DNA of 64,000 nt, from contig NC_086023.1 in assembly GCF_036323735.1 (NCBI RefSeq), forward strand, positions 15,735,501-15,799,500, written 5' to 3'. Below the pieces are notes generated by a model. That model was given only the letters and a program-made list of their open reading frames with translations. It was not told the DNA's origin and ran no database searches. Positions 1-12,600 of the stretch are shown piece by piece (within the stretch, counting starts at the first letter, position 1; each line of letters opens with the position of its first letter). Position numbers and translations under genes: made by a program. The stretch is from Rattus norvegicus (Eukaryota > Chordata > Mammalia > Rodentia > Muridae).

Positions 1-966
1 ATTACCATGTACAAAGCTCAAGTAGAAGTGGATCTAGGACCTCTACTTAAAACCAAACACACTCAAACATATAGAAGAAAATGTGGGGAGGAATCTTGAA
101 TACATGGGCACAGAAGAAATTTTCCTGAACAGAACATCAATGGCTTATGCTTTAATATCAAGAATGGACAAATGGAATCTCATAAAGCTGCAAGCTTATG
201 TAAGGCAAAGGACACTGTCCTTAGGACAAAACAGCACCCAACAGATTTGGAAAAGATTTTTACCAATTCTACTACTGATAGAGAGCTAATATCCAAAATA
301 TACAAAGAACTCATGAAGTTAGAATCTAAAGAGCCAAATAACCCTATTTAAAAATGGGGACAGAGCTAAACCAAAAATTCAAAGCTGAGGAATGTGGAAT
401 GGCTGATAAGCACTTAAATAAGTGTTTAACATCCTTAGTCATCAGGGAAATGCAAATCAAAACAACCATGAGATTCAACCTCTCACCAGTTAGAGAGACA
501 GAGCCAGAACATGTCAAATACAGAGGCGAATGCCAGCAGCAAACCACTGAACTGAGAATGGGACCCCCATTGGAGGTATTAGAGAAAGGACTGAAAGAGC
601 TGAAGGGGCTTGCAACCCCATAATAACAACAATGCCAACCAAACAGAGCTTCCAGGAATTAAACCACTACCCAAAGACTATACATGGGCTGACTCTCGGC
701 TCCAACTGCATAGGTAGCAGTGAATTGCCTTGTTGGGGCACCAGTGGAAGGGGAAGCCCTTGATCCTGCCAAGGCTGGACCCCCAGTGTAGGGAGTTATT
801 GGTGGGACAGTAATGGCCGGAGGATGAGGAGGGGAACACCCATGTAGAAGGGGAGAGGCAGGGGTGAGGGTGCTGATGGACAGGAAACCAGGAAACGGAA
901 TATCATTTGAAGTATAAGTAAGAAATACACAATTTAATAAAAATAGAAAAAAAATATTTCAAAAAA
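1..966 (+). mobile_element. LINE-1 3' fragment with internal deletion
   Basis: The stretch reads as the C-terminal part of L1 ORF2 (ending near 489), then 3'UTR, then an A-rich tail at about 936-966. The ORF2 part keeps the recognisable block for the region after the RT domain but carries stops and frameshifts. At about 489-500 the ORF2 reading (…TMRFNLSPVR) passes directly into 3'UTR sequence (…RGECQQQTTELR), so the last part of ORF2 and the first part of the 3'UTR, roughly 0.7 kb, are missing. The short sequence gagag is shared at the joint. The element continues off the left edge of the window, so its 5' end and target duplication cannot be seen. It is an inactive fossil. Confidence 0.85.
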
Positions 967-3886
967 ATTAATAGTAGAGCGCAATCATTAGGAGATTTAC
1001 AGCACACCTAAAAGATCTAGAACAAAAAGAAACAAATATACCCAAGAGGTTTAGAAGGTAGGAAATAATCAAACTCAGGGCTGAAATCAACCAAGTAGAA
1101 GGAAAAAGGACTATACAAAGAATAAACAAAATCAGGATCTGGTTCTTTGAGAAAATCAACAAAATAATAACCCCTTAGCCAGACTAACCAGGGAGCACAG
1201 AGAATATAACTAAATTAATAAAATCAGAAATGAAAAGGGAGACATAACAACAGAATCTGAGGGAATTTAAAAAATCATCAGATCCTACTACAAAAGTTAT
1301 AGTCAACAAAACTGGAAAATCTGGAGGAAAGTTACAATTTTCTAGACAAATACCAGGTACCAAAATTAAATCAGGATCAGATAAGCCATCTAAATAATCA
1401 CATAACTCCAAAAGAAATAGAAGCAGTTATTAAAAGTCTCCCAACCAAAAATAGGCCAGGACCAGATAGGTTTAGCGCAGGATTCTATCAAACCTTCATA
1501 GAAGACCTCATACCAATACTGTCCAAATTATTCCACAGAATAAAAACAAATTGAGCACTACCCAATTCCTTCTATGGAGTTACAATTGCTCTTCTACCTA
1601 AACCACACAAAGGTCTAACTAAGAAAGAGAACTTCAGATCAATTACCATTATGAATACTGACTCAAAAATATTCAATAAAATTCTATAAAATTATTGCAA
1701 ACCGAATCCAAGAACACATTGCTTTGATCATCCATCATGATCAAGTAGGCTTCATCCCAGGGATGCAGGGAGGATTCAATATAAAGAAATCAATCAACGT
1801 AATCCACTAGGTAAACAAACTCAAAGAAAAACACCACATGGTAATTTTATTAGACGCTGAGAAAGCATTTGACAAAATTTACCACCCCTTCATGATAAAA
1901 GTCTTGGAAAGATAAGGAATTCAAGGCCCATACCTAAACATAATAAAAGCAATATACAGCAAACAAGTAGCCAACATTAAATTTAATGGAGAAAAACTTG
2001 AAGCAGTCTCCCTAAAATCAAGGACTAGACAAGGCTACCCACTCTCTTCCTACTTATTCTGTATAGTACTTGAACTCCTAACCAGAGCAATCAGACAACA
2101 AAAGAAGATGTAAAGGATACAAAGTGAAAATGAAATAGTCAAAATATTACTATTTGCAGATGATATAATAGTATACTCAAGTGGCCTCAAAAGTTTTACC
2201 ACAGAACTACTAAGTTTGATAAAAAAAAAAAAACTTCAGCAAAATTGCTGAGTATAAAATTAACTGAAACAAATCAGTAGCCTTCCTCTACTCAAAGGAT
2301 AAACAGGCAGGGAAAGAAATTAGGGAAATGATACTCTTCACAAGAGTCCCAAATAACATAGAATATCTTGATGTGACTCTAACCAAGCAAGTGAAATGTC
2401 TGTATGACAAAAACTTCAAATCTCTGAAGACAGAATTTGAAGAAGATGTCAGAAGATGGCAAGACCCCCATGCTCATGGATTGGCAGGATTAATATAGTA
2501 AAAATGACCACTTTGCCAAAAACAATCTACAGATTCAATGCAATCCCCATTAAACTTCCAACTTGTGTCTCATAGAGGTAAAAGGAAAAATTTGCAAATT
2601 CATTTGGAATAAGAAAAAATGCAGGATAATAAAAACTTTCCTCAGTAATAAAAGAACTTCTGTGGGAGTTACAATCTATGATCTCAAGAGGTATTACAGA
2701 GGAATAGTGATAAAAACTGTACAGTATTAGTACAGAGACAGGAAGTTAGATCAGTGGAATAGAATTGAAGACCCAGAACTGAATCCACACACCTATGGTC
2801 ACTTCATCTTTGACAAAGTATCTAAAACCATCCAATGGTAAAAGACAACATTTTCAACAAATGGTGCTGCTTCAAGTGGAAGTCAGCCTGGAGAAAAATG
2901 CAAAACGATCCATTCTTATCACCCTGTACAAAGCTTAAGTCCAAGTGGATCAAGGACCTCCACATCAAACCAGATACACTCAAACTAATAGAAGAAAAAT
3001 TGGGGAAGAGTCTCAAACACATGGGCACTGGGGAAAAATTCCTGAACAAAACAGCAATGGCTTATGCTCTAAGATCAAGAATCGACAAATGGGACCTCAT
3101 GAAACTGCAAAACTTATGTAAGGCAAAGGACACTGTCATTAGGACAAAACAGCAACCTCCAGATTTGGAAAAGATCTTTACCAATCCTACATCCGATAGA
3201 GGGTTAATATCCAAAATACACAAAGAACTCAAGAAGTTAGACTCCAGAGAGTCAAATAACCCTATTAAAAATCTGGAGCACTGAGCTAAACAAAGAATTC
3301 TCAGCTGAGGAATATTGAATGACTGAGAAGTACCTAAAGAAATGCTCAACATCCTTAGTCATCAGGGAAATGCAAATCAAAACATCCTTGAGATTCCACC
3401 TCACACCAGTCAGAATGGCTATGATCAAAAACTCAGTTGACAACTGATGCTGGTGAAGATGTTGAAAAAGATGAAGACTCCTCCATTGTTATTGGGATTG
3501 CAAACTGCTACGACCAGTCTGGAAACCGGTCAGGAGGTTCCTCAGAAAATTGGACATTCCACTACCTGAGGACCCAGCTATACCTCTCCTGGGCATATAC
3601 CCAAATGATGCTCCAACATACAACAAAGACACGTGCTCCACTATGTTCATAGCAGCCTTATTTATAACAGCCAGAAGCTGGAAAGAACCCAGATGCCCTT
3701 CAATAGAGGAATGTATACAGCAGATGTGATATTTCTATACAATGTAGTACTATTCATCTACCAAAAACAATGACACCATGAAAATAAATAGGCAAATGGA
3801 ATGAACTAGAAAATATCATCCTGAGCAAGGTAACCCAATCACAGAAAAACACACATGGTATGCACTCACTGATAAGTGGATATTAG
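967..3886 (+). pseudogene. L1 ORF2 remnant (RT and C-terminal domain)
   Basis: This is a degenerate copy of the L1 ORF2 protein, which supplies endonuclease and reverse transcriptase for retrotransposition. Only the part after the endonuclease is present. The RT catalytic block F-A-D-D is still readable at 2153-2164. Conserved blocks near 2835-3284 read DPFLSPCTKLKSKWIKDLHI and match the other L1 copies in this window. The reading frame is broken many times, for example at the TAA near 1678 and the TGA near 1551. The native C-terminal end (…SGY-stop) is visible at about 3886. No full protein can be made. Confidence 0.85.
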
Positions 3887-4071
3887 CCCAAAAGCTGGAA
3901 TTACCCAGATACATTCCACAGACTGCATGAAGCTCAAGAAGACCAAATATGGATGCTTCACTGCTTCTTAAAAGTGAGAACAAAAATATTCATAGGAGGG
4001 GTTATGGGGCAAACTTTGGAGCAGAGACTGAAAAATGACCATTCAGAACCTACCCCACATGGGTATACAGC

Positions 4072-4073
<2 letters not shown>

Positions 4074-4132
<59 letters not shown>
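4074..4132. repeat. (TA)n microsatellite inside L1 3'UTR
   Basis: About 59 bp of uninterrupted TA lies at the place where the other L1 copies read catatatacagccacc. It has evidently grown from the short native TATATA of the L1 3'UTR. Confidence 0.97.
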
Positions 4133-4135
<3 letters not shown>

Positions 4136-4672
4136 CCACCTAAAGTAGTTAAGATTGATGAAGCCAAGAAGTACAAGCTGACAGGAGTTCGATATAGCTG
4201 TCTCCTGAGAGACACAGTCAGAGCATGTGAAATACAGAGGCAAATGCTAGCAACAACAAACCATTGAACTGAGAATGGGACCCCTTTTGGAGGAATTAGA
4301 GAAAGGATTTAAAGAACTAAATGGACTTGCAACACCTTAAGAACAAAAATGCCAACCAACCAGAGTTCCCAGGGATTAAATCACTACCCAAAGACTATAC
4401 ATGGACTGACCCATGGCTCCAGCTGCATATGTAGCAGAGGATGGCCTTGTTGAACACCAATGGAACAAGAAGCCTTTGGTCCTGCCATGGCCGGACTCCC
4501 CAGTCTGGGTAGTGGGGTGGGAAGAGCAGTGGTTGCGGAAGGGAACACCCTTATGGTAGAAGGGGAGGAGGATGGGAGAGGGGGCTTATGGATCGAAAAC
4601 AGAGAAAGGTAATAAAATTTGAGATGCAAATTGAAAAATCCAATTAAAAATAAAAAATTTAAAAAAGAGAAT

Positions 4673-4963
4673 TGAAAATGATTTAATCATATTTTAATCT
4701 CGAAATATAAAAATTAAAATAAAGATGAAAAACTGTTATGGTTCAAAAAGGAAAATGCTGCACTCCACTGACAATCTGCCATCCAAATTTCCATTAGTTT
4801 CACTGTGAAATCATTCTTTTTCAAATGTTTTAAGGGGATGTATGGCATGAAATGCTACATTATAAGAAATATAGGGTAATATAGGTATAGGAAAAATAGA
4901 TTAATATGGTTATCTCAAGTTAAGCACAGTTATTATATCGCATATAAATGTGCTAAATTTTTC

Positions 4964-4966
<3 letters not shown>
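4673..4966. other. AT-rich DNA, nothing recognised
   Basis: No open frame, RNA gene or repeat family was recognised here. The stretch begins with the A-rich end of the preceding L1. Confidence 0.5.

Positions 4967-5022
<56 letters not shown>
4967..5022. repeat. Compound (AC)n(AT)n microsatellite
   Basis: About 30 bp of AC repeat passes directly into about 24 bp of AT repeat. Confidence 0.97.
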
Positions 5023-5026
<4 letters not shown>

Positions 5027-5368
5027 TTAAGCAAACAAGAATTTGTTTTTCATTGTAATCTGGGGCCTGTTGGGAATTATTTGAAGCTCTCAGCTTCAGT
5101 CTACTCATCTGATTGGTGTTGGATTTGGGACTTTTCTACTTTTCTCTTTCTTTATGAAAGAACAGCTAAAAAGTACATACTCTCATATAAAGTGTCAGAA
5201 GGAAAAGAAAAAACAACCCATAAGCATGTTGACATTATCAAGTGCCCTGAGTGGATTTAAGAGAAGAGTACTTGAAGTTGGGAGTGAGAAATATTGGGAG
5301 TATTCAGGAGTATTCAGGAGAGGCACTAGGGGATGGATTTCTTCAAAACACACATTATTTATAAAATG

Positions 5369-5399
<31 letters not shown>

Positions 5400-6785
5400 C
5401 AAGCAATAAATGTTCGTAACTTCTCAAATTATATAGTCCAGGAATAAACCTTGTGTACAGGCTTAAGCAGTCTTCTGTTTGAAGACTGTTTTACAGTGTG
5501 ATTGCAGAACATTATAGACATGGCTTTGGTGAGTTTCCTCCCCCACAATCAACTACCTTTGTACCATTGTCCCTACAGTTGCTAAATCAGGACAAACATA
5601 CTCTCTTCCCAATGAAACAGTTTTAGTTTGGAGTGAAGCTGACTGGGGCACTGGTAATACAGTTACAATACTTGTGAGCTTCCGTTGCAGTAGGTAGGTT
5701 ATCGATTCTTCTATTAAAAAGTTGTTAGCCGCAGTTGATATGCTGTATTGTTCAATATCAGCATATTTTATCCAGTTATATAGGGGATGTTAGTTCTTAT
5801 GGGGTAGTTGCTTAGCCAAGTTGTCCTGTAGCTCCCTCTGGAAACAACACAAAAACTGCAAAAATTGTTAGACATATTTATTGACCTTTGTCAGACATTT
5901 TCAAAGAAAGGGAGCAAAGTAAGGAAAACTGGGATAAAACATCTTCTACTAGATAGGGAGATATTGCTTTATGATCATCAGGTATGAGCTTTTCCATGGA
6001 TTACCTTTTCCTTTTAGTCACCAGGTTCTAGAGATACTTATGAGTATGTATTCCAGTTTTTAAACATAATTGTTTTGTTTTTATGTGGATTTAATGTGTA
6101 CTCATTGTATTCACCCCTGCTGCTGAATTTATGTTATAAATTCACCCTCCTGAATTTATGTTGTCCCCTATACTTCTGCTTTTATAACCCGTGAGTATAA
6201 TTATTATTTACCGTATGCTCATGGATATGGCATCCTGGGGAGCATGCCAAAACTAACAAGGGTCTGACCAGAAAAGAAAAGTCATTCTCCTTTGCCCAGT
6301 GGCCATCAACTCAATGGAAATGTTATAATTACATAACATTAAAACTGAATACAGGAGGAACAATATCCCCATTCTTTTAGGTTAGCACACTATTTGAATG
6401 ACATGCTATTTGACTGAACAAAAAATTGCAAATCCTTATGTCATTTTCAATTTTTTAACATTTTCTTAGCACCATACATGTTTTATGTAAATTAAATTCC
6501 CTAATTATTTTCCTAATTAACGTGAATAAACAGTTTAATGTAATGAACTCCTGTTTATTTTACCATATTTGCCTTTTAAATTTTCTTAACACAATTCACC
6601 TATAAATAAAGGCATGTAAATTAACTGCCTATACGTACACAATAAATAGTAAATATTAAGGTCCAGAATATATGTGAAGTAATGAATGTATTGTGTTCAA
6701 ATTAAATATATATTTAAAACATTAACTTCAGTATTATGGACTTCAGCATATTTGAATAAACCTTCAAAGTTAAATTTAGCATGCT
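5023..6785. other. Unrecognised AT-rich intergenic DNA
   Basis: No long open frame, RNA gene or confident repeat is visible apart from an AC microsatellite at 5369-5397. The short frame at 5154-5447 reads through that microsatellite into low-complexity residues and is not credited as a gene. Confidence 0.5.
5369..5397. repeat. (AC)n microsatellite
   Basis: About 29 bp of uninterrupted CA/AC repeat. Confidence 0.97.
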
Positions 6786-7010
6786 GGCAAGAAGGCTGTC
6801 AGTAAGGGCTTGTTGTGTAAGCACGCAGACTTAACTACCGATTTCTAGTACTCATATAAAAACTGGATACTGTCTGTGATCCCAGTGCTGGGAGGTGGAA
6901 ATGCATAATTCTTGGACTGAGAGGCATGGCAAGTTAAACTAAACAGAAAGAGTTCACTAAGACACCCTGTTTAAGGACAGTAAGGTGGGGGGCAATTGAA
7001 AGAGCCCAGG
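6786..7010 (+). repeat. Degenerate tRNA-type rodent SINE (B3/B4-like)
   Basis: The order of motifs fits an old rodent SINE. There is a head with gtaagggcttgttgtgtaag, then a segment like the usual tgtaatcccagcactggg (here tgtgatcccagtgctggg, about 6876-6894), then a 'gacaccctgt' run. The sequence is too diverged to place in a subfamily. Assignment to B3, B4 or ID-B1 needs a library search. Confidence 0.4.
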
Positions 7011-7014
7011 CCTT

Positions 7015-7450
7015 CCTTTTTTTAAGCAAAACTATCTTGCAGCAATTTCCTTTGAAGTGAAACATCACCCCATGCTGCCCTGTGGCTCATTAAAGCTCAG
7101 GAAGTTCTAAATTGAAACAGTCCATCCTGGAGAGAGGTTTGGTAAAACTGAGGAAATAAGCAAATCACAGGTCTCCGGAAGTCACTGAGACTGACCAGAT
7201 TCACTAATGTGACCTAAGATACATGGAAAACTGAGGAGAGGAAAGCTTCCAAACGGCCTCACTGCCTAAAAACCTTGCAGAGAGCTCCAGGTTCACAGCT
7301 TTCTAAAGCCATCACTGCACTGGGGTATACTTTTTGGAGATACAATTGTTTTTGAGTTATTTATGTTTTTATAAACAATCCTTCACCCCTACACTCCTGT
7401 GAGTAACCTGAATAAACTCATTCCTTCAGCACACTGAACTGTGATACAAT
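7015..7450 (+). repeat. Probable solo LTR fragment (retroviral or MaLR type)
   Basis: The 3' part has the look of an LTR U3/R end: a block reading cacccctacactcctgtgag, then AATAAA at 7411-7416 and a CA-rich end. No flanking retroviral coding sequence is present. The family was not determined. Confidence 0.35.
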
Positions 7451-7959
7451 CATTACTTTTATCTTTCACTAGTACCTACCAGGAGTAAATTTGTATACAT
7501 GTCATTTCTCTATACGAAATATTTCACCAACACACACATATGCACACACACATGAACATATATATATGTAGATATGTAGATATATAGTATGTATATAATG
7601 TAACAAAATATAAATATATTTGATATATACTTATTAATATAAATAATAAAATAAATACAATATATAACTATAAAATTAATAACCAGCATAATAAACTTCA
7701 GTTTGGATAATCATTTCATAAACATATTTACATTTACTGGGAAACATTTTTCTATAGCAAATTTAATTAATATTTGATTGTACAAGAAGGTTCGAGACAG
7801 AATAAAACTTCTATTTTTGGTGTGAATGCTGCAGAGAGTCCAAAATAATTTGTCTTAATTACTTTTATATAGCTATTATAAAATATTATGATCAAGATAA
7901 ATTTAAAGGAAAAATTAATTTGAGGCTTAACATTGAAAAAAAAAGTTGCAAAAAAAAAG
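7451..7959. other. Very AT-rich DNA
   Basis: The sequence contains imperfect TATA/TATG runs (about 7555-7680) and two A-runs. No gene is seen. The minus-strand frame at 7767-8045 crosses into a repeat and looks fortuitous. Confidence 0.5.
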
Positions 7960-8230
7960 GTTAATCTATAGTTGCCAGGTTGGGGAGCCTGGTAGCAAGC
8001 AGACAGACATGGCTCTGGAATAGTAGTTGAGAGCTTACATTCCATGAGCAGTAGGCAGAAAGAATTAACTGCGTCTGGATGAGCTTTTGAAACCCCAAAG
8101 TCAACTCTCAGTGATATACCTCCTCAATGACCCTGCACCTTCTAATCTTTCCCAAACATTTTCAGCAACAAGGGAACAAATATTCACATATACAAGTCTA
8201 TGAGTACCATTTTCACTCAATCCACCACAT
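7960..8230 (+). repeat. URR1-class rodent repeat, partial
   Basis: The sequence follows the order of a very common rodent interspersed repeat: gcaagcagacagacatggctctgg, 'agttgagagcttacat', 'cacctcctc', 'ccttctaatctttcccaaac', ending 'caccaca' near 8229. I recall this family as URR1/RMER1 (non-autonomous hAT-like). The name is from memory, but the family membership is supported by several related copies elsewhere in this window. Confidence 0.5.
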
Positions 8231-8878
8231 CATTTAACAATTAATCACTAAACCATTTATGCATATCTGAGCTATTTATATCTATATTTCTTATGTAAAT
8301 TAATAAATTCATTTTAAAATATGTTAATTTACTTAAAAAACAGTATTGTAGATATTGCCTAATGAAACAATATTGATTCGTAAAATAATTTATTCTCATA
8401 ATTGTCCATTAAATATTTTAAGAATAAAATTTTAAGAATAAAATATTGTACATATTATTGCTGGACAGTAGCATAAAATCAGTGTGGTGATTCTCTTTGC
8501 ATTATTCTAACCATCTTCTCCCAAAGAGCAAAGGAAAGCATGGAAATAGATGGGCCCAGTTGAGAAATAAAAGGGAACCACAAGAGTGGAAGGAAAATAA
8601 GACAGCGTCATGAGTGACGGTGATCAAAATACATGTTGTGATTGTAATAAAGTGCTTTAATACAGATAATTATTTTATATTATTAATATCTGCTAATAAA
8701 ATATGTGTTGGTCTTTAAAGAACAAAATCTATTTTCATAACAGTGAGAAAAGTGGCAGCACTGATTTTTAAATTGCTAACTACTCTATAACATGCATTAA
8801 TAAAACCTTTCTTATCCAGCATGTCTCTATAAGGCCTTACTGTGTAGTTACAGCCAAGTTTCAGATAAATAGTATGTA
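8231..8878. other. AT-rich DNA, nothing recognised
   Basis: No open frame, RNA gene or repeat family was recognised. This is the left flank of the full-length L1. Confidence 0.5.
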
Positions 8879-8887
8879 GGAATCCTT
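8879..8887. repeat. Target-site duplication, left copy (L1 at 8.9-15.5 kb)
   Basis: GGAATCCTT precedes the poly(T) of the minus-strand L1 and is repeated exactly at 15485-15493 just beyond the L1 5' end. The last two T overlap the tail, so the true duplication is 7-9 bp. Confidence 0.75.
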
Positions 8888-8959
8888 TTTTTTTATTATT
8901 ATTAACTTGAGTATTTCTTATATACATTTCGAGTGTTATTCCCTTTCCCGGTATCCGGG

Positions 8960-9036
8960 CAAACATTCCCCTCCCCCCTCCCCTTCCTTATGGGTGTTCC
9001 CCTCCCAACCCTCCCCCCATTGCCGCCCTCCCCCCA
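8960..9036 (-). other. G-rich polypurine tract in L1 3'UTR
   Basis: The plus strand shows runs of C and CT, so the L1 sense strand carries repeated runs of three to six G separated by short spacers. A G-rich polypurine tract in the 3'UTR is a conserved feature of mammalian L1 and is reported to form intrastrand quadruplexes. Here the sequence pattern is seen and folding is inferred. Confidence 0.75.
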
Positions 9037-9609
9037 CCAGTCTAGTTCACTGGGGGTTCAGTCTTAGCAGGGCCCAGGGCTTCTCCTTCCACTGGTGCTC
9101 TTACTAGGATATTCATTGCTACCTATGAGGTCAGAGTCCTGGGTCAGTCCATGTATAGTGTTTAGGTAGTGGCTTAGTCCCTGGAAGCTCTGGTTGCTTA
9201 GCATTGTTGTACATATGGGGTCTCGAGCCCCTTCAAGATCTTCCAGTTCTTTCTCTGATTCCTTCAACCGGGGTCCTATTCTCAGTTCAGTGGTTTGCTG
9301 CTGGCATTCACCTCTGTATTTGCTGTATTCTGGCTGTGTCTCTCAGGAGCGATCTACATCCGGCTCCTGTCGGTCTGCACTTCTTTGCTTCATCCATCTT
9401 GTCTAATTGGGTGGCTGTATATGTATGGGCCATTGTGGGGCAGGCTCTGAATGGGTGTTCCTTCAGTCTCTGTTTTAATCTTTGCCTCTCTCTTCCCTGC
9501 CAAGGGTATTCTTGTTCCCCCTTTAAAGAAGGAGTGAAGCATTCACATTTTGATCATCCGTCTTGAGTTTCATTTGTTCTAGGTATCTAGGGTAATTCAA
9601 GCATTTGGG

Positions 9610-12600
9610 CTAATAGCCACTTATCAATGAGTGCATACCATGTATGTCTTTCTGCGATTGGGTTAGCTCACTCAGGATGATGTTTTCCAGTTCCAACCAT
9701 TTGCCTACGAATTTCATAAAGTCGTTGTTTTTGATAGCTGAGTAATATTCCATTGTGTAGATGTACCACATTTTCTGTATCCATTCCTCTGTTGAAGGGC
9801 ATCTGGGTTCTTTCCAGCTTCTGGCTATTATAAATAAGGCTGCAATGAACATAGTGGAGCACGTGTCTTTTTTATATGTTGGGGCATCTTTTGGGTATAT
9901 GCCCAAGAGAGGTATAGCTGGATCCTCAGGCAGTTCAATGTCCAATTTTCTGAGGATCCTCCGGACTGATTTCCAGAATGGTTGTACCAGTTTGCAATCC
10001 CACCAACAATGGAGGAATGTTCCTCTTTCTCCACATCCTCGCCAGCATCTGTTGTCCCCTGAGTTTTTGATCATAGCCATTCTCACTGGTGTGAGGTGAA
10101 ATCTCAGGGTTGTTTTGATTTGCATTTCCCTTATGACTAAAGATGTTGAATATTTCTTTAAGTGTTTCTCTGCCATTCGGCATTCCTCAGCTGTGAATTC
10201 TTTGCTTAGCTCTGAACCCCATTTTTTAATAGGGTTATTTGTTTCCCTGCGGTCTAACTTCTTGAGTTCTTTGTATATTTTGGATATAAGGCCTCTATCT
10301 GTTGTAGTATTGGTAAAGATCTTTTCCCAATCTGTTCGTTGCCGTTTTGTCCTAACTACAGTGTCCTTTGCCTTACAGAAGCTTTGCAGTTTTATGAGAT
10401 CCCATTTGTCGATTCTTGATCTTAGAGCGTAAGCCATTGGTGTTTTGTTTAGGAAATTTTTTCCAGTGCCCATATGTTCCAGATGCTTCCCTAGTTTTTC
10501 TTCTATTAGTTTGAGTGTGTCTGGTTTGATGTGGAGGCCCTTGATCCAGTTGGATTTAAGCTTCGTACAGGGTGATAAGCATGGATCGATCTGCATTCTT
10601 CTACATGTTGACCTCCAGTTGAACCAGCACCATTTGCTGAAAATGTTATCTTTTTTCCATTGGATGGTTTTGGCTCCTTTGTCAAAAATCAAGTGACCAT
10701 AGGTGTGTGGGTTCATTTCTGGGTCTTCAATTCTATTCCATTGGTCTATATGTCTGTCTCTGTACCAATACCATGCAGTTTTTATCACTATTGCTCTGTA
10801 ATACTGCTTGAGTTCAGGGATAGTGATTCCCCCTGAAGTCCTTTTACTGTTGAGGATAGCTTTAGCTATCCTGGGTTTTTTGTTATTCCATATGAATTTG
10901 CAAATTGTTCTGTCTAACTCTTTGAAGAATTGGATTGGTATTTTGATGGGGATTGCATTGAATCTGTAGATTGCTTTTGGTAAAATGGCCATTTTTACTA
11001 TATTAATCCTGCCAATCCATGAGCATGGGAGATCTTTCCATCTTCTGAGGTCTTCTTCAATTTCCTTCTTCAGTGTCTTGAAGTTATTATTGTACAGATC
11101 TTTTACTTGCTTTGTTAAAGTCACACCGAGGTACTTTATATTATTTGGGTCTATTATGAAGGGTGTCGTTTCCCTAATTTCTTTCTCAGCTTGTTTCTCT
11201 TTTGTATAGACGAAGGCAACTGATTTATTTGAGTTAATTTTATACCCAGCCACTTTGCTGAAGTTGTCTATCAGCTTTAGTAGTTCTCTGGTGGAACGTT
11301 TGGGATCACTTAAATATACTATCATATCATCTGCAAATAGTGATATTTTGACTTCTTCTTTTCCGATCTGTATCCCCTTGACCTCCTTTTGTTGTCTGAT
11401 TGCTCTGGCTAGAACTTCAAGAACTATATTGAATAAGTAGGGAGAGAGTGGGCAGCCTTGTCTAGTCCCTGATTTTAGTGGGATTGCTTCAAGTTTCTCT
11501 CCATTTAGTTTAATGTTAGCAACTGGTTTGCTGTATATGGCTTTTACTATGTTTAGGTATGGGCCTTGAATTCCTATTCTTTCCAGGACTTTTATCATGA
11601 AGGGGTGTTGAATTTTGTCAAATACTTTCTCAGCGTCTAATGACATGATCATGTGGTTTTTATCTTTCAGTTTGTTTATATAATGGATCACGTTGATGGT
11701 TTTCCGTATAATAAACCATCCCTGCATGCCTGGGATGAAGCCTATTGTTCATGGTGGATGATTGTTTTGATGTGCTCTTGGATTCGGTTTGCCAGAATTT
11801 TGTTGAGTATTTTTGCGTCGATATTCATAAGGGAAATTGGTCTGAAGTTCTTTTCTTTGTTGTGTCTTTGTGTGGTTTAGGTATAAGAGTAATTGTGGCT
11901 TCGTAGAAGGTATTCGGTAGTGATCCATCTGTTTCAATTTTGTGGAATAGTTTGGATAATATTGGTATGAGGTCTTCTATGAAGGTTTGATAGAATTCTG
12001 CACTAAACCTGTCTGGACCTGGGCTCTTTTTGGTTGGGAGACCTTTAATGACTGCTTCTATTTCCTTAGGAGTTATGGGGTTGTTAAACTGGTTTATCTG
12101 TTCCTGATTTAACTTCGGTACCTGGTATCTGTCTAGGAAATTGTCCATTTCCTGAAAATTTTCAAGTTTTGTTGAATATAGGTTTTTATAGTAAGATCTG
12201 ATGATTTTTTGAATTTCCTCTGAATCTGTTGTTATGTCTCCCTTTTCATTTCTGATTTTGTTAATTTGGACATACTCTCTGTGTCCTCTCGTTAGTCTGG
12301 CTAAGGGTTTATCTATCTTGTTGATTTTCTCAAAGAACCAACTTTTGGTTCTGTTGATTCTTTCTATGGTCCTTTTTGTTTCTACTTGGTTGATTTCAGC
12401 TCTGAGTTTGATTATTTCCTGCCTTCTACTCCTCCTGGGTGTATTTGCTTCTTTTTGTTCTAGAGCTTTTAGGTGTGCTATCAAGCTGCTGACATATGCT
12501 CTTTCCTGTTTCTTTCTGCAGGCACTCAGTGCTATGAGTTTTCCTCTTAGCACAGCTTTCATTGTGTCCCACAAGTTTGGGTATGTTGTACCTTCATTTT

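Larger units (their letters stand above)
967..4672 (+). mobile_element. LINE-1, 5'-truncated, plus strand
   Basis: Homology to L1 starts abruptly at about 968 inside ORF2 (the region C-terminal to the endonuclease) and runs through RT, the C-terminal domain and the 3'UTR to an A-rich tail near 4640-4672. Its 5' end directly abuts the tail of the preceding fragment, so either this copy inserted into that A-rich tail or the first copy interrupted this one. No clear target duplication was found. The 3'UTR is of the rat type, and a long TA microsatellite has expanded inside it. Numerous stops show that it is old and inactive. Confidence 0.9.

Noticed and set aside
3953..4267. Frames with Tyr-Ile repeats
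   Set aside because: They are translations of the TA microsatellite in an L1 3'UTR.
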